Of a stretch of 64,000 bases of DNA, positions 1 to 10,262 are shown piece by piece; the first letter of the stretch is position 1; every line of letters starts with the position of its first letter. The notes below the pieces were generated by a model. It saw nothing but the letters and a program-made list of their open reading frames with translations. It ran no database searches and was not told the DNA's origin. The translations under genes were made by a program, and so were the position numbers. Source of the DNA: Tatumella ptyseos (GTDB lineage: Bacteria > Pseudomonadota > Gammaproteobacteria > Enterobacterales > Enterobacteriaceae); the NCBI RefSeq assembly GCF_030552895.1, contig NZ_CP130649.1, positions 1,302,001 through 1,366,000 on the forward strand, in the 5' to 3' direction.

Positions 1-1361
1 ATCAACAAATCCAATTCAAGCGCGATAAAGCTTATTGGTCAAAACTTCACACGCCTTTTAAACTCGAGTTTTATCATGAAGGGATGTATTTTGATCAAGC
101 CGTCAAAATAAATGAAGTTACTGCCTCCACCGTTCATGAAATTAAATACGACCCGGACTATTTTGATTTTGGTAACGTCCCACATGACGCCAATACCCTC
201 AAAAATCTAGGCTTTGCCGGCTTCAAAGTACTTTACCCACTGAACAGCCGTAAGAAAGAAGATGAAATCAGTAGCTTCTTAGGCGCGAGCTATTTCCGGG
301 TTATCGGCGCTGGTCAAACTTATGGTTTATCTGCGCGGGGCTTGGCTATCGATACTGCTGTGCCTGCAGGCGAAGAGTTCCCTCGCTTCAAAGAGTTTTG
401 GATAGAACGACCAACCTCTAATGCAAAACAGTTAACCATCTACGCGTTACTGGATTCTCCTCGCGCAACAGGCGCTTACCGCTTTATTATCCATCCAGGA
501 AAAGAGAGTACGGTAGATGTTCAATCCCGCGTCTATTTACGTGACACTGTCACTAAGTTGGGGATTGCACCGCTCACCAGTATGTATCTTTTCGGCGCGA
601 ACCAACCTTCACCGGTGATTAATTATCGTAATGAATTACACGATTCGGATGGTCTTTCAATCCACAACGGTAATGGCGAATGGATTTGGCGTCCGATTAA
701 TAACCCACGTCGTTTAGGGGTGAGTACCTACCAAGTAGAGAATTTAAAAGGTTTCGGTTTACTGCAACGTAATCGTGACTTTAGTCACTACCAAGACTTA
801 GACGATCGTTATGACCAACGTCCAAGTGGTTGGGTGGAACCTATCGGTGATTGGGGCAAAGGGCATATCGAGTTGGTTGAAATTCCTACCAATGATGAAA
901 CCAACGATAATATCGTTGCCTTCTGGAGCCCAGAACAATTGCCTGAAGCGGGCAAAGAGATGAAGTTTAATTACCGTTTGCACTTCACGCGTGACGAATC
1001 TGCTTTGCACGATAATAACCTCGGCTGGGTACAAGATACTTTACGCTCAACCGGTGATGTCAAACAGTCGAATCTGGTACGTCAACCTGATGGCAGCATT
1101 GCTTTCATCGTCGACTTTGTCGGTAAGAACCTGAGCAAAATGTCGAGCGATGCGAAAATTGCGCCAGCAGTGAGCATTGGTAAAAATGGCGAAATCGTTG
1201 AACAAAACGTTCGTTACAATCCAGTGACTAAAGGCTGGCGTTTGACCTTACGTTTACGTGTGAAAGATCCAAAACAAGTGACCGAGATGCGTGCTGCGTT
1301 AACCAGCAACGATAAACCATTGACCGAAACGTGGAGCTATCAGTTACCTGCCAATGAATAA
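1..1361 (+). CDS. opgG: Glucans biosynthesis protein G, partial at left edge
   Basis: Periplasmic protein needed to make osmoregulated periplasmic glucans, probably acting on the beta-1,2-glucan backbone made by OpgH. The open frame runs from the first complete codon at 3, so the signal peptide and roughly the first 58 residues (judged against the about 511-residue E. coli protein) lie outside the window; an ATG at 84 is internal, because the upstream residues ([19 protein letters not shown]) already match the family. About 453 residues are visible and end in TAA at 1359-1361. The stop overlaps the opgH start by 8 bp, so the two genes form an opgGH operon with translational coupling. Identity is firm; only the true start is missing. 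Confidence 0.95.
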   Translation, partial: QQIQFKRDKAYWSKLHTPFKLEFYHEGMYFDQAVKINEVTASTVHEIKYDPDYFDFGNVPHDANTLKNLGFAGFKVLYPLNSRKKEDEISSFLGASYFRVIGAGQTYGLSARGLAIDTAVPAGEEFPRFKEFWIERPTSNAKQLTIYALLDSPRATGAYRFIIHPGKESTVDVQSRVYLRDTVTKLGIAPLTSMYLFGANQPSPVINYRNELHDSDGLSIHNGNGEWIWRPINNPRRLGVSTYQVENLKGFGLLQRNRDFSHYQDLDDRYDQRPSGWVEPIGDWGKGHIELVEIPTNDETNDNIVAFWSPEQLPEAGKEMKFNYRLHFTRDESALHDNNLGWVQDTLRSTGDVKQSNLVRQPDGSIAFIVDFVGKNLSKMSSDAKIAPAVSIGKNGEIVEQNVRYNPVTKGWRLTLRLRVKDPKQVTEMRAALTSNDKPLTETWSYQLPANE

Positions 1362-3909
1362 ATCAACGTTTAACTCTAAACACTACATTGACACTCTGCC
1401 GCTTGATGCGGCAGAGCAGTCTTCGCTGCTTAGTACTGAGGTGACTGAGGAAAGTTTTGCTCAGTTCCACCACAAGCTAGGCCATGATCATACCGCTAGC
1501 GAGCGTGATGAAGATGCGGCGCTTGCTTCGGTCTCTTCACGTGTGAAAATGGCGTGGTCAGGGGCAACACATGACGATGCACAATTTGCCGAAGATGATC
1601 TTAACCGTACCACCTTAAAGGCAATGCCTCCGGTGCGTCGTGCATTGATGTCCCCTGACGTCTGGGAAACTAACCCTATTACGCGGGCATGGCGTTCGCT
1701 GCGCGGTAAGTCACGCAAGCAGCGTGAGCGTCTGCAGGATGCGCCGACCCGTAATTCAGAAGAGAAATGGCGTGTGGTGGGAACGATCCGTCGTTACATT
1801 CTATTGCTTCTGACTTTAGCGCAGACTGTCGTGGCCACTTGGTACATGAAGACTATCTTGCCTTATCAAGGTTGGGCGTTAATCGATCCCACACAACTCT
1901 TCACTCCAGATTGGAAGCAAGCAGTACTTCAAATTCTACCCTATGTCCTGCAGACGGGGATTTTATTCCTCTTTGCGATTCTTTTCTGCTGGGTTTCTGC
2001 CGGTTTTTGGACCGCATTGATGGGCTTTCTACAACTGCTGATCGGTAAAGATAAATACAGTATCTCTTATGGCACGGTGGGCGATGAACCACTGAATCCG
2101 GAGAATCGTACTGCGCTTATCATGCCTATCTGTAATGAAGATGTGCAGCGTGTATTTGCCGGGTTAAGAGCAACGTGGGAATCTGTCGTCCGCAGTGGTA
2201 ACAGTGAGCACTTCGACGTCTATATCCTAAGTGATAGCTACGATGCGGATATTGCTATCGCCGAGCAGAAAGCATGGATGGAGCTGGTTCGCGACGTGGG
2301 CGGAGCGGGGCAGATTTTCTACCGTCGTCGTCGTCGTCGCGTTAAACGTAAAAGCGGTAACATCGACGATTTTTGTCGCCGTTGGGGCCAAAACTACGCT
2401 TATATGGTGGTCTTGGATGCCGATAGCGTAATGAGCGGTGAATGTTTATCTGGACTAGTACGGATGATGGAAGCCAATCCTAATGCAGGGATTATTCAAT
2501 CCTCACCGAAAGCTTCTGGAATGGATACGCTCTACGCGCGTTGTCAGCAATTTGCTACCCGTGTCTACGGACCGCTCTTTACTGCGGGACTGCACTTTTG
2601 GCAACTAGGTGAATCTCACTACTGGGGACATAACGCCATTATTCGGGTTAAACCCTTTATTGAGCACTGCGCCTTAGCCCCGCTACCGGGTGAAGGCTCT
2701 TTCGCCGGTTCCATCATGTCGCACGACTTTGTTGAAGCCGCATTAATGCGTCGTGCGGGTTGGGGAGTCTGGATTGCCTACGACTTGCCTGGTTCTTATG
2801 AAGAGCTACCGCCGAACCTGTTAGACGAACTAAAGCGTGATCGCCGCTGGTGTCATGGTAACTTGATGAACTTCCGCCTGTTTATGGTAAAAGGGATGCA
2901 CCCGGTTCACCGTGCGGTCTTCCTAACGGGCGTCATGTCATACCTGTCTGCACCGCTATGGTTTATGTTCTTGGCCTTGTCTACGGCGTTACAGGTGGTC
3001 CACTCCTTGGTGGAGCCGACATACTTCTTGCAACCTCGTCAGCTTTATCCAGTCTGGCCACACTGGCGTCCTGAGTTAGCCATTGCGCTATTCTCGACAA
3101 CCTTAGTGCTCCTTTTCCTGCCGAAGATGCTGAGTGTATTGCTGATTTGGTGTAAGGGTGCGAAACCTTATGGCGGCTTTATTCGGGTCTTTATCTCGTT
3201 AATTCTAGAAATGCTGTTCTCGGTCCTTTTAGCACCAGTCAGAATGCTGTTCCACACCTTGTTTGTGGTGAGTGCGTTCTTGGGTCTAAAAGCCGTTTGG
3301 GATTCTCCACAGCGTGATGATGATTCCACCCCATGGAGTGAGGCGTTCCGCCGTCATGGGTCTCAGATGCTATTAGGGATCGTCTGGGCAGCCGGAATGG
3401 GCTATCTGGATCTTAACTTCCTGTGGTGGTTAGCCCCAATTGTCGGCTCTTTGATTCTCTCACCGATTGTGTCGGTTATTTCAAGCCGCGCTACTGTTGG
3501 GATGGCGTCACGTCGTGCGAAACTCTTCTTAATTCCTGAAGAGTACGATACGCCGCAAGAGTTGATTGATACGGATAACTATGTGCTGCTTAATCGCGAA
3601 CGTGTTTTAGAGAATGGCTTTATGCATGCTCTGTTCCACCCGTCATTCAATGCGTTAGCGACCGCCCTGGCCACAGCACGTCACTTACAAAGCGATCTGC
3701 TGGAGCATGCGCGCGAGCGTCAGATCGATCAACTGTTAAGTGAATCGCCGGAAAAAAGCAGTGCGAATCAGCGCCTAATGGCCATCAGTGATCCAGTGGT
3801 CTTAGCGCGGTTACACAGCCGCTTGTGGCAGCAGCAGGATAAATATCGACAATGGCACGAGAGTTATGCCAAACTCGAAGTTAATCCCAACGCTTTACAA
3901 GTTAACTGA
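1354..3909 (+). CDS. opgH: Glucans biosynthesis glucosyltransferase H
   Basis: Inner-membrane family 2 glycosyltransferase that polymerises beta-1,2-linked glucose from UDP-glucose and passes the chain to the periplasm. 851 residues, against about 847 in E. coli. A hydrophilic N-terminal stretch of about 140 residues is followed by two membrane segments (about 145-225). The cytoplasmic catalytic domain carries the acidic motifs [10 protein letters not shown] and VLDADS and the downstream RDRRWCHGN motif, which corresponds to the processive-synthase (Q)xxRW box. Further membrane segments lie between about 525 and 715. In E. coli OpgH also moonlights as a nutrient-dependent FtsZ inhibitor through its N-terminus; whether that holds here is unknown. 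Starts inside the opgG stop and ends just before a strong terminator. Confidence 0.97.
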   Translation: MNKSTFNSKHYIDTLPLDAAEQSSLLSTEVTEESFAQFHHKLGHDHTASERDEDAALASVSSRVKMAWSGATHDDAQFAEDDLNRTTLKAMPPVRRALMSPDVWETNPITRAWRSLRGKSRKQRERLQDAPTRNSEEKWRVVGTIRRYILLLLTLAQTVVATWYMKTILPYQGWALIDPTQLFTPDWKQAVLQILPYVLQTGILFLFAILFCWVSAGFWTALMGFLQLLIGKDKYSISYGTVGDEPLNPENRTALIMPICNEDVQRVFAGLRATWESVVRSGNSEHFDVYILSDSYDADIAIAEQKAWMELVRDVGGAGQIFYRRRRRRVKRKSGNIDDFCRRWGQNYAYMVVLDADSVMSGECLSGLVRMMEANPNAGIIQSSPKASGMDTLYARCQQFATRVYGPLFTAGLHFWQLGESHYWGHNAIIRVKPFIEHCALAPLPGEGSFAGSIMSHDFVEAALMRRAGWGVWIAYDLPGSYEELPPNLLDELKRDRRWCHGNLMNFRLFMVKGMHPVHRAVFLTGVMSYLSAPLWFMFLALSTALQVVHSLVEPTYFLQPRQLYPVWPHWRPELAIALFSTTLVLLFLPKMLSVLLIWCKGAKPYGGFIRVFISLILEMLFSVLLAPVRMLFHTLFVVSAFLGLKAVWDSPQRDDDSTPWSEAFRRHGSQMLLGIVWAAGMGYLDLNFLWWLAPIVGSLILSPIVSVISSRATVGMASRRAKLFLIPEEYDTPQELIDTDNYVLLNRERVLENGFMHALFHPSFNALATALATARHLQSDLLEHARERQIDQLLSESPEKSSANQRLMAISDPVVLARLHSRLWQQQDKYRQWHESYAKLEVNPNALQVN

Positions 3910-3914
3910 TAAAG

Positions 3915-3937
3915 AGGCGGCGTAAGCCGCCTTTTTT
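3915..3937 (+). terminator. Rho-independent terminator of opgGH
   Basis: Stem AGGCGGC / GCCGCCT with loop GTAA directly downstream of the opgH stop, followed by six T. Confidence 0.9.
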
Positions 3938-3954
3938 AATGGGTTTATGCCGTT

Positions 3955-4185
3955 ATGATAAAAAAACTCTGTATTGTGCTGTCGATTGTGATGCTTACCG
4001 GCTGTGGCAGTATTATCAGTCGAAGTGTTGCGGGGCAGGGACAGGGGCACCAGTATTATCCGGGAGTGCAGTGGGATCTGCGCCAAGGCTATTGGCGCTT
4101 TTTAACGATCCTTGATCTCCCGCTCTCATTGATTGTTGACACCTTTATGTTACCCATCGATGCCAAGCATGGAGATTACCCGTAA
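3955..4185 (+). CDS. yceK: YceK family lipoprotein
   Basis: Small predicted lipoprotein of 76 residues of the YceK/DUF1375 family, function unknown. The N-terminus is a lipoprotein signal with the lipobox LTGC (Cys17). The following residue is Gly, not Asp, so sorting to the outer membrane by Lol is expected. The short mature part contains the family's GQGHQYYPGVQWD and LPLSLIVDTFMLPID segments. It sits in the same place as in E. coli, after opgH and convergent with msyB. Its TAA stop (4183-4185) directly abuts the msyB stop on the other strand. Confidence 0.85.
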   Translation: MIKKLCIVLSIVMLTGCGSIISRSVAGQGQGHQYYPGVQWDLRQGYWRFLTILDLPLSLIVDTFMLPIDAKHGDYP

Positions 4186-4581
4186 TTACCAGCGTTCAGA
4201 GTCACTGTTGTCGTCATTCCACTCGTCAGCAGCGGCTCGACCCTCTTCGGTATCGGTTGGTGGTGCAAGCTGAAATTCACCCTCGTCCCATTCGTGCAGC
4301 GTATTCTCTGGTTGCCATTCGGCGAGAATCTCGTCTTCATCAAACTCATTATCCCAAATCGCCTGTGCTGCCTCATCGAAATAGAGTGGAAGGCATTCGC
4401 TAGGGGCTTCTTCTTGATCCGCAAACTCGGCTTGCCACATGATATCTCCGTCTTGCATCACATATTTTTGTAATGAAAACTGGCTAACGGAGGCGCTTAA
4501 TTCGTCGACTTCAGGGTGATCGGCTAAGAAAGCCTCTTTGGCAACGCTTATTGCTTCGTCTAAAGTGGTAAATAAATCCAT
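4186..4581 (-). CDS. msyB: Acidic protein MsyB
   Basis: Small, very acidic cytoplasmic protein, first found in E. coli as a multicopy suppressor of secY/secA defects; its real role is unclear. The ATG at 4581 gives 131 residues beginning MDLFTTLDEA, which aligns with the E. coli N-terminus and has a GAGGT ribosome site 8 nt upstream. A longer frame to 4626 adds 15 residues without support. The C-terminal ENTLHEWDEGEFQL and DTEEGRAAADEW segments are nearly identical to E. coli MsyB. It ends tail to tail with yceK with no spacer. In E. coli it is stationary-phase induced; no promoter stood out here. Confidence 0.9.
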   Translation of the reverse strand: MDLFTTLDEAISVAKEAFLADHPEVDELSASVSQFSLQKYVMQDGDIMWQAEFADQEEAPSECLPLYFDEAAQAIWDNEFDEDEILAEWQPENTLHEWDEGEFQLAPPTDTEEGRAAADEWNDDNSDSERW

Positions 4582-4701
4582 TGTCGTAACCTCAATCACT
4601 GTGGGAATAGAAGAAGCATAGAACATATTTTTCGCCCCGCAGGATCCGCGACAGATTTTTATTACTTTTCAGTTTTTCCTGAATGAAGTGCGGGTAGGGC
4701 C

Positions 4702-4730
4702 TTGGGATGCATGCCGCTATCGGGTATGAT
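4702..4730 (+). promoter_or_regulatory. Sigma-70 promoter of trhO
   Basis: -35 TTGGGA (4702-4707), 17-bp spacer, -10 TATGAT (4725-4730), about 30 nt ahead of the expected leader and the trhO ATG at 4769. Confidence 0.65.
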
Positions 4731-4768
4731 AGGCGCCCTTAAATTTCCCTCTATACAGGACGAACACC

Positions 4769-5827
4769 ATGCCAGTGTTACATAACCTTGTTTCGAATAA
4801 AGAGTTAAAACAACGCTTAATGGAGGAGACTGAACCCCGTACTACGGTCTCATTCTATAAATATTTTAACATCAGTGACCCGCAGGCTTTCCGCGACCGT
4901 CTGTATCAGACCTTCTTGAATCTCAAGGTGTTTGGCCGCGTCTATATTGCTGCTGAAGGGATTAATGCGCAAATCAGTGTGCCTGCTAGCGATTTTGAAG
5001 CGATGAAGCAGCAAATTTTTGATTTTGACCCTGCGTTAAACGGATTACGAATGAATATCGCCCTGGATGATGACGGTAAGTCTTTCTGGGTACTGCGGAT
5101 GAAGGTCCGTGAGCGCATCGTAGCGGACGGTATTGATGATCCAAGTTTTGATGCCAGTGATGTCGGTGCTTACCTCAAAGCCGATGAAGTTAACGCCATG
5201 CTCGACGACCCTGATGCTGTCTTTGTGGATATGCGTAATCACTATGAGTATGAGGTGGGGCATTTCGACAATGCGATGGAAATCCCCGCTGATACGTTCC
5301 GCGATCAATTGCCGATGGCCGTTGAGATGTTGGCAGAGCAAAAAGAGAAGAAAATCGTGATGTATTGCACCGGTGGGATCCGTTGCGAGAAAGCGAGTGC
5401 GTTCATGAAACATCAAGGCTTCAATAATATTTATCATATCGAGGGTGGGATAATTGAATATACCCGCAAAGCGCGTGAGCAAGGATTACCGGTACGCTTC
5501 AAAGGCAAAAACTTCGTCTTTGATGAGCGGATGGGTGAGCGTATCTCCGACGATGTCTTAGCCCATTGTCATCAGTGTGGGACTTCTTGCGATACACACG
5601 TCAATTGCCTGAATGATGGTTGTCATCTGCTATTTATCCAGTGTGATGAATGTGCAGTGAAATACCGTGGTTGCTGTAGCCCAGAATGCTTGGAAGAGTC
5701 AGCCTTGACCCCCGAAGAGCAACGTCAGCGTCGCGCCGGCCGTGAAACCAGTAATAAAATCTTCAATAAGTCGAGAGGGTTATTACGCATGACACTCCCG
5801 ACGCCGATTACTAAAGACGACGCCTAA
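4769..5827 (+). CDS. trhO: tRNA uridine(34) hydroxylase, rhodanese type
   Basis: Oxygen-dependent enzyme that hydroxylates U34 of certain tRNAs to 5-hydroxyuridine, the precursor of cmo5U/mcmo5U; formerly yceA. 352 residues, near the E. coli length. An N-terminal ferredoxin-like domain (KYFNISD...[13 protein letters not shown]) precedes a rhodanese domain whose active loop is CTGGIRC, with catalytic Cys200. A C-terminal cysteine-rich region ([18 protein letters not shown]) probably binds metal. An AGGA ribosome site precedes the ATG. Monocistronic, between a clear promoter and a strong terminator. Confidence 0.96.
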   Translation: MPVLHNLVSNKELKQRLMEETEPRTTVSFYKYFNISDPQAFRDRLYQTFLNLKVFGRVYIAAEGINAQISVPASDFEAMKQQIFDFDPALNGLRMNIALDDDGKSFWVLRMKVRERIVADGIDDPSFDASDVGAYLKADEVNAMLDDPDAVFVDMRNHYEYEVGHFDNAMEIPADTFRDQLPMAVEMLAEQKEKKIVMYCTGGIRCEKASAFMKHQGFNNIYHIEGGIIEYTRKAREQGLPVRFKGKNFVFDERMGERISDDVLAHCHQCGTSCDTHVNCLNDGCHLLFIQCDECAVKYRGCCSPECLEESALTPEEQRQRRAGRETSNKIFNKSRGLLRMTLPTPITKDDA

Positions 5828-5831
5828 TTCT

Positions 5832-5856
5832 AGCCCCTGCTGAGCAGGGGCTTTTT
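5832..5856 (+). terminator. Rho-independent terminator of trhO
   Basis: Perfect 9-bp stem AGCCCCTGC / GCAGGGGCT with loop TGA, followed by a T run. Confidence 0.9.
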
Positions 5857-5870
5857 ACATCAGGGACTCG

Positions 5871-7559
5871 CTAAAATTGCAGGGCCGCCGTGAGGTCGCC
5901 CATCTTTTGGTGACCCTGTGCCGTGAGGGCTTGATCACGTGAGGTTAAGCCATTTAGTAAGGGTAAGTCGTGTACGCGACTGATAAAACGCAAGATCGAT
6001 CCGGTGTCATATTGCGTATTATCGACATGGCCACGTCGGGCAAAAGGTGAAATCACTAAGGCTGGAATACGCGAGCCTGGTCCCCATCTATCCCCTTTCG
6101 GTGGTGCAACGGGATCCCACCAGCCACCATTTTCATCAAAGGTAATCACCACTACCGTATGTTGCCACTGTGGGCTACGCTGCAATTGGTCAATAATGTG
6201 CGCAATATGGCGGTCTCCGGCTTCGACATCCGAGTAACCGGCATGCATATTTAAGTTACCTTGCGGTTTATAGAAGGCCACTGGCGGTAATTTCCCCGCT
6301 TGCACATCGGCCAGAAAATGGTTGGTCGCCGGGGAATCACCTAATCCGCCATCGCGTAAGTGTTGCTTTCTGGCTTGCGGATGGGTTGGGCCAAGGTTCT
6401 CAAAATAGTTGAACGGCTGATGATGTAACTGGAAATCTGGACGAGGGGGAAAATCCGTACTGTCTTTCTGATCGTCAATCGCAAATTGCCAGCCCCCAGC
6501 ATACCATGCCCAGTCAATCCCTTTCTCCGTCAGCTTATCGCCAATATGGGCGTGCTTCTGCGCTGGGAGTACGTTGGCTTTACTCGCATCAGCATAGTCG
6601 GGACGCTGAGGATCGCGGCTGGCAGAGGGCCAGAATGGCGGTTGCATAGTATTTACCGCGTAGCCATCAGGGGTAATTTGGCTTGGCCCAAATTTTGGAA
6701 TACCGGTTAAGGCACTGGCTGGTGAGTCTGCTAGTGGTTTTAAGCGGGTATCCTTAGGGTCATCGCTCATCAGTTCTGCGATCAATCCCTTAGCCGGTGA
6801 GGTCTTAACATCAGGGTAGAAAGGCGCTTGTGCGCAGGCCAGATATTGGTGATTGAGGAATGAACCACCGAAAGCACCTTGGAAAAAATTATCACAGAGC
6901 GTGTATTCGCGAGCGAGCTGCCATAAGCGCATATTGTAGGCGCTGTCGGCGTAGTAGCCCATGGTGAGTGCTCCGGAGTCGGCCCAGGCGACGAAACGGT
7001 CATTTTTACCGCCATTAATTTGCATCTGATTCTGGTAGAACACATGCCATAAATCGCGGGTAATAACCCCTTGTGGTAGGGCTTCGTGATCATCCCCCTG
7101 CAAAGCAAATGGTTTATTAGGCAAATCAGTGAGATAGTCTGCCTCTTGGCCAATTTGGTAACGTTTATGGTTGACCACTTGTGGGTCCGGAACCATCCCT
7201 TTCCAAATTGGCGGTAAATGTGGGAGTGGCGATCCGTCCCGATCAACTTGACGCGTAGCCTGATCACTCAGTTGATTAAGGGGTTGTTGACTGCCAGGAA
7301 AGTTGGCAAACAGGTTATTAAAGCTGCGGTTTTCCGCGTAAATGACGACAATATTTTTAACATGCTCGCGCAGCAGTTCCGTCTGTTTTGTAGCAGAATA
7401 ATCATGCAGCGGACGTGCGGACGCCCCTTGCGTTTGGCTAGCCGTGGCGCTACCCAGAGGGAGGAGGGTAGAGCTGACCCCCAGCGCAGAGGCCCCCGCC
7501 AGTAGGCGGCGACGTTGTGGATTTTCAGGAGTGGAGGCGCCTTTATTCTTCGACTTCAT
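5871..7559 (-). CDS. Tat-exported phosphoesterase (phospholipase C / acid phosphatase family)
   Basis: Predicted exported enzyme of the phosphoesterase family (PF04185) that includes phospholipases C and AcpA-type acid phosphatases; substrate unknown. I chose the ATG at 7559 (562 residues, AAGGG ribosome site 6 nt upstream) over a TTG at 7580. The N-terminus has a twin-arginine-like signal (QRRRLLAGASALG) and an Ala-rich cleavage region. Family residues visible are the AENRSF motif near the N-terminus (metal ligands), GGSFLNH (candidate nucleophile Ser), and FDENGGWWD near the C-terminus. It lies where E. coli has yceI-yceJ, so it is accessory relative to that order. It is separated from solA by a hairpin and so is probably transcribed alone. 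The general family is secure; phosphatase versus phospholipase cannot be told from sequence alone. Confidence 0.8.
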   Translation of the reverse strand: MKSKNKGASTPENPQRRRLLAGASALGVSSTLLPLGSATASQTQGASARPLHDYSATKQTELLREHVKNIVVIYAENRSFNNLFANFPGSQQPLNQLSDQATRQVDRDGSPLPHLPPIWKGMVPDPQVVNHKRYQIGQEADYLTDLPNKPFALQGDDHEALPQGVITRDLWHVFYQNQMQINGGKNDRFVAWADSGALTMGYYADSAYNMRLWQLAREYTLCDNFFQGAFGGSFLNHQYLACAQAPFYPDVKTSPAKGLIAELMSDDPKDTRLKPLADSPASALTGIPKFGPSQITPDGYAVNTMQPPFWPSASRDPQRPDYADASKANVLPAQKHAHIGDKLTEKGIDWAWYAGGWQFAIDDQKDSTDFPPRPDFQLHHQPFNYFENLGPTHPQARKQHLRDGGLGDSPATNHFLADVQAGKLPPVAFYKPQGNLNMHAGYSDVEAGDRHIAHIIDQLQRSPQWQHTVVVITFDENGGWWDPVAPPKGDRWGPGSRIPALVISPFARRGHVDNTQYDTGSILRFISRVHDLPLLNGLTSRDQALTAQGHQKMGDLTAALQF

Positions 7560-7588
7560 GTAATGCCCTTGTTTTAACAAGAAAAGTT

Positions 7589-7618
7589 AGCGTCACGATA
7601 CGGCTTAATCGTGACGCT
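7589..7618 (-). terminator. Probable terminator of solA
   Basis: Eleven-bp perfect inverted repeat (AGCGTCACGAT / ATCGTGACGCT, 8-nt loop) between the solA stop and the phosphoesterase start. The U tract on the minus strand (AACTTTTC) is imperfect; on the plus strand TTTTA follows the stem. Confidence 0.55.
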
Positions 7619-7641
7619 TTTATGACAAAAACAAGGTGGAA

Positions 7642-8763
7642 TTAGCTTTTTGCGAAACGTGCTAGGCGGAAGGGGGAAATAATCGTCTCTACATCGTTAC
7701 CCATTGCGAACTGACTCGCGATTTCGCCGAGTGCCGGCGCACATTTGAAACCATGACCGCTTAAGCCGCTGATCACTAGTCCTGTCTTAGCCTCATCGAG
7801 GTAGTCGATAATAAAGTGACCATCAGGGGAGTTATCATAACTGCAAGCTTGGCCGAATAGGCAGGCGCTCTGGCCCGGTAAAAATTGTTTTAGGAAGCTA
7901 AAACACTCGCTACCATCTGAGGGGAATTGCCCGAAGGGTAGACACTCGGTTGCATCGTTAAGGGGTTGGCCACCATCATGCCGGGCAACTTTTAGTTGAT
8001 CATCCTCAGCAGGAAAACCGTAATATTGGCTCCCATCGGTTAACTGAGCCGTGAACGCTGGAAAATGGGTATGGTGACTAAAACGACCATCGGATTGAAA
8101 CCAAGCCATCACCTTACGCACTGGAGCAATCGGTAACTCGGGGAGTAGCTTTTTTGCCCAACTTCCGGCAGTGACGATAATTTTACGTGCGGTATAGTCT
8201 CCATCAGCGGTTTTTACGCGGTAAAGATCATCATAATGGCTAATCGATTCTACTGGACAATTAAACAGCTGTGCACAGCCCTGCTCTTGGGCTAAACGGA
8301 TCCATTGTTCAACCGCTTTTTCGCTATAAAGATACCCAGCCTCTTTGTCGAGCACGCCATGATAGTCCGCTGGAATCACAAAGGTTTCCCAGCGCTGCAT
8401 AATCTCTTCGGCGCTGAGCGCTTCGACATCGATTGACCAGGTCTTAGCACTGTCAAGTAATTGTGGAATGAGCGGGCTATCGATGGGGGCGAGTGAAAGT
8501 ACGCCACTGCGTCGAAAAAGTGTCGTGGCGGCGGTTTTTTCTAACGCCTCCCACAGTACCTTACTGCGTTGAAGGAGCGGTACATATTGGTCACCTTCGG
8601 CATAGGCATAACGGATTAAACGCGTCTTGCCATGGTGTGAGCCTTGCTGATGGGGAGGGTGGTGGGCATCGATCATTAAGACATTGAGGTTGTTAATGGT
8701 TGCGTAGCAGCCTGCTGCAGCGCCGACTGACCCGCTCCCGACAATAATGACATCGTAAATCAT
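7642..8763 (-). CDS. solA: N-methyl-L-tryptophan oxidase (sarcosine oxidase family)
   Basis: Flavoprotein that oxidatively demethylates N-methyl-L-tryptophan (and sarcosine weakly), releasing formaldehyde and hydrogen peroxide. 373 residues against 372 in E. coli. The N-terminal Rossmann motif VGSGSVGAAAG binds FAD. Family residues KTRLIRYAYAEG follow, and Cys307 in CSYDNSPDGHF corresponds to the cysteine that carries the covalent flavin. A GGAG ribosome site lies 7 nt before the ATG. It is placed as in E. coli between the yceA region and bssS, with a hairpin on either side. The physiological substrate is unsettled in the family. Confidence 0.93.
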   Translation of the reverse strand: MIYDVIIVGSGSVGAAAGCYATINNLNVLMIDAHHPPHQQGSHHGKTRLIRYAYAEGDQYVPLLQRSKVLWEALEKTAATTLFRRSGVLSLAPIDSPLIPQLLDSAKTWSIDVEALSAEEIMQRWETFVIPADYHGVLDKEAGYLYSEKAVEQWIRLAQEQGCAQLFNCPVESISHYDDLYRVKTADGDYTARKIIVTAGSWAKKLLPELPIAPVRKVMAWFQSDGRFSHHTHFPAFTAQLTDGSQYYGFPAEDDQLKVARHDGGQPLNDATECLPFGQFPSDGSECFSFLKQFLPGQSACLFGQACSYDNSPDGHFIIDYLDEAKTGLVISGLSGHGFKCAPALGEIASQFAMGNDVETIISPFRLARFAKS

Positions 8764-8816
8764 TGCATTGCTCCGCTATTTTCTTTGCAGCATAGCAGAG
8801 TGGAGTGGGAGGAGAC

Positions 8817-8841
8817 AAAAAAAGGCACCAGAAGGTGCCTT
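8817..8841 (-). terminator. Rho-independent terminator of bssS
   Basis: On the minus strand an 8-bp stem AAGGCACC / GGTGCCTT with a 4-nt loop is followed by a run of seven T. It sits just past the bssS stop. Confidence 0.9.
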
Positions 8842-8847
8842 GGGATA

Positions 8848-9099
8848 CTAATGCTTTGCCCTGATTGGTTGGCTTTCTGACTCTTCAATACGGGCGATAC
8901 CCGCTTCGAGTAGAGAAATAAACTGCCTGGCCACATCCGTGGTGATCCAATAAGCTGGACCGATGTCGGCATTTTCTTCTGTTTGTTGGTCCGAAGAGAC
9001 GGAATGCAGACGAATCATCATCGCATCATAATCTTCTACGGTACTGATATCCCAACCGACTAACGGATGTGTTTGGATCACATTATTTTCTTTATCCAT
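8848..9099 (-). CDS. bssS: Biofilm regulator BssS
   Basis: Small cytoplasmic protein (83 residues; E. coli 84) reported in E. coli to affect biofilm formation through indole and catabolite signalling; no enzymatic motif. The conserved blocks VIQTHPLVGWDISTV and TTDVARQFISLLEAGIA are nearly identical to E. coli. The start at 9099 is set by a strong GGAGG 5 nt upstream; the frame stays open to 9120 but the extra residues are unsupported. In E. coli dinI lies between bssS and pyrC; here bssS follows pyrC directly and dinI is absent. A TATACT -10 candidate lies at 9176-9181 on the same strand. Confidence 0.93.
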   Translation of the reverse strand: MDKENNVIQTHPLVGWDISTVEDYDAMMIRLHSVSSDQQTEENADIGPAYWITTDVARQFISLLEAGIARIEESESQPIRAKH

Positions 9100-9147
9100 C
9101 TTAACCTCCATAATCGTCAAACGTAAGTGAAGACTGAGGTCACAAGT

Positions 9148-9169
9148 TTCCTGTTTCGTTACACAGGAA
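9148..9169 (-). promoter_or_regulatory. Hairpin in the bssS leader
   Basis: Inverted repeat TTCCTGT / ACAGGAA with an 8-nt loop between the candidate -10 TATACT (9176-9181) and the bssS start, so it would lie in the 5' leader. Function unknown. Confidence 0.35.
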
Positions 9170-9204
9170 GGATAAAGTATAGCATGGTTTTATCGCCTTG
9201 CTGA

Positions 9205-10254
9205 TTATTTGTCCACCACCTGCCACTGCAGAGTTTCGCCCGCCAAGAAGGGGATAAGCTGTTCATTGCCCATCGCGATCTGTTCAGGCACCGTCCACGC
9301 TTGACGCTGTAAAGTGATGGTTTGCTCGTTGACCGGTAGTTGATAGAAAGCCGGACCATTGAGTGAACAGAAAGCTTCAAGATGCTCCAGGGCACCAAGC
9401 TCATCGAAGACACTGGTATAAGCCGCTAAGGCGGTTGGCGCATTGAAAACGCCGGCACAACCACAACTTGATTCTTTACGCGACTGGATATGAGGTGCGG
9501 TATCAGTGCCAAGGAAAAAGCGGCTATGCCCGGTTGAGACCACATCACGTAGTGCTTGCTGATGAATATTACGTTTCAGAATCGGTAAACAGTACAGATG
9601 CGGACGAATTCCCCCGCTTAGCATATGGTTTCGATTAAACATCAAGTGCTGTGGAGTGACGGTCGCGGCCAAAAGTTCATTACCTTCTTGCACATACTGT
9701 GCCGCATCACGGGTAGTGATATGTTCCATTACCACACGCAGCGCAGGGTAGCGTTGGCGTAGAGGAATTAATACCTGGTCGATGAATTTCGCTTCACGAT
9801 CAAAAATATCAACATGGGCGTCGGTAACTTCACCGTGGATCAGTAATGGCATGCCGATGGCTTCCATACGCTCAAGCACCGCGGCGATGTGGTCAATACT
9901 GGTCACTCCATGGCTGGAGTTGGTGGTTGCATGGGCCGGATAAAGTTTTGCTGCAGTAAAAACGTTCTGAGTAAAGCCCCGTTCGATTTCGTCGGCCGAC
10001 AAACTATCCGTCAGATAACAGGTCATTAACGGCGTAAACTGATGCTCAGCAGGCAGTGCGGTTAAAATTCGTTGGCGGTACTGTTCTGCAGCGTGAACGG
10101 TGGTCACGGGCGGAACCAGATTCGGCATGACAATAGCTCGACCAAAATGCGCACTGGTGTAGGGCAGGACAGTGTTTAGCATCTCATCATCACGCAGATG
10201 AATATGCCAATCATCAGGACGACGAAGGGTAAGCGTGTTTACAGGGGATTTCAT
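9205..10254 (-). CDS. pyrC: Dihydroorotase
   Basis: Cytoplasmic zinc enzyme of de novo pyrimidine synthesis that interconverts carbamoyl-aspartate and dihydroorotate. The ATG at 10254 gives 349 residues (E. coli 348), beginning just before [12 protein letters not shown], whose HxH binds the binuclear metal site. The family motifs [10 protein letters not shown] (substrate binding), PAHATTNS (with the carbamylated-lysine site at KLYP just before it), [14 protein letters not shown] and FLGTDTAPH are all present. A GGAG ribosome site lies 8 nt upstream of this ATG; an upstream extension to 10308 is only an open frame over the leader. The leader contains a hairpin that would hide the ribosome site (see findings). 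Confidence 0.97.
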   Translation of the reverse strand: MKSPVNTLTLRRPDDWHIHLRDDEMLNTVLPYTSAHFGRAIVMPNLVPPVTTVHAAEQYRQRILTALPAEHQFTPLMTCYLTDSLSADEIERGFTQNVFTAAKLYPAHATTNSSHGVTSIDHIAAVLERMEAIGMPLLIHGEVTDAHVDIFDREAKFIDQVLIPLRQRYPALRVVMEHITTRDAAQYVQEGNELLAATVTPQHLMFNRNHMLSGGIRPHLYCLPILKRNIHQQALRDVVSTGHSRFFLGTDTAPHIQSRKESSCGCAGVFNAPTALAAYTSVFDELGALEHLEAFCSLNGPAFYQLPVNEQTITLQRQAWTVPEQIAMGNEQLIPFLAGETLQWQVVDK

Positions 10255-10262
10255 CAGCAAGG

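Noticed and set aside
5045..5482. 145-codon open frame antisense to trhO
   Set aside because: Shadow of a strongly conserved gene, no domain or ribosome site.
6782..7267. 161-codon open frame overlapping the phosphoesterase gene
   Set aside because: Same strand, other frame; the phosphoesterase frame holds the conserved motifs throughout.
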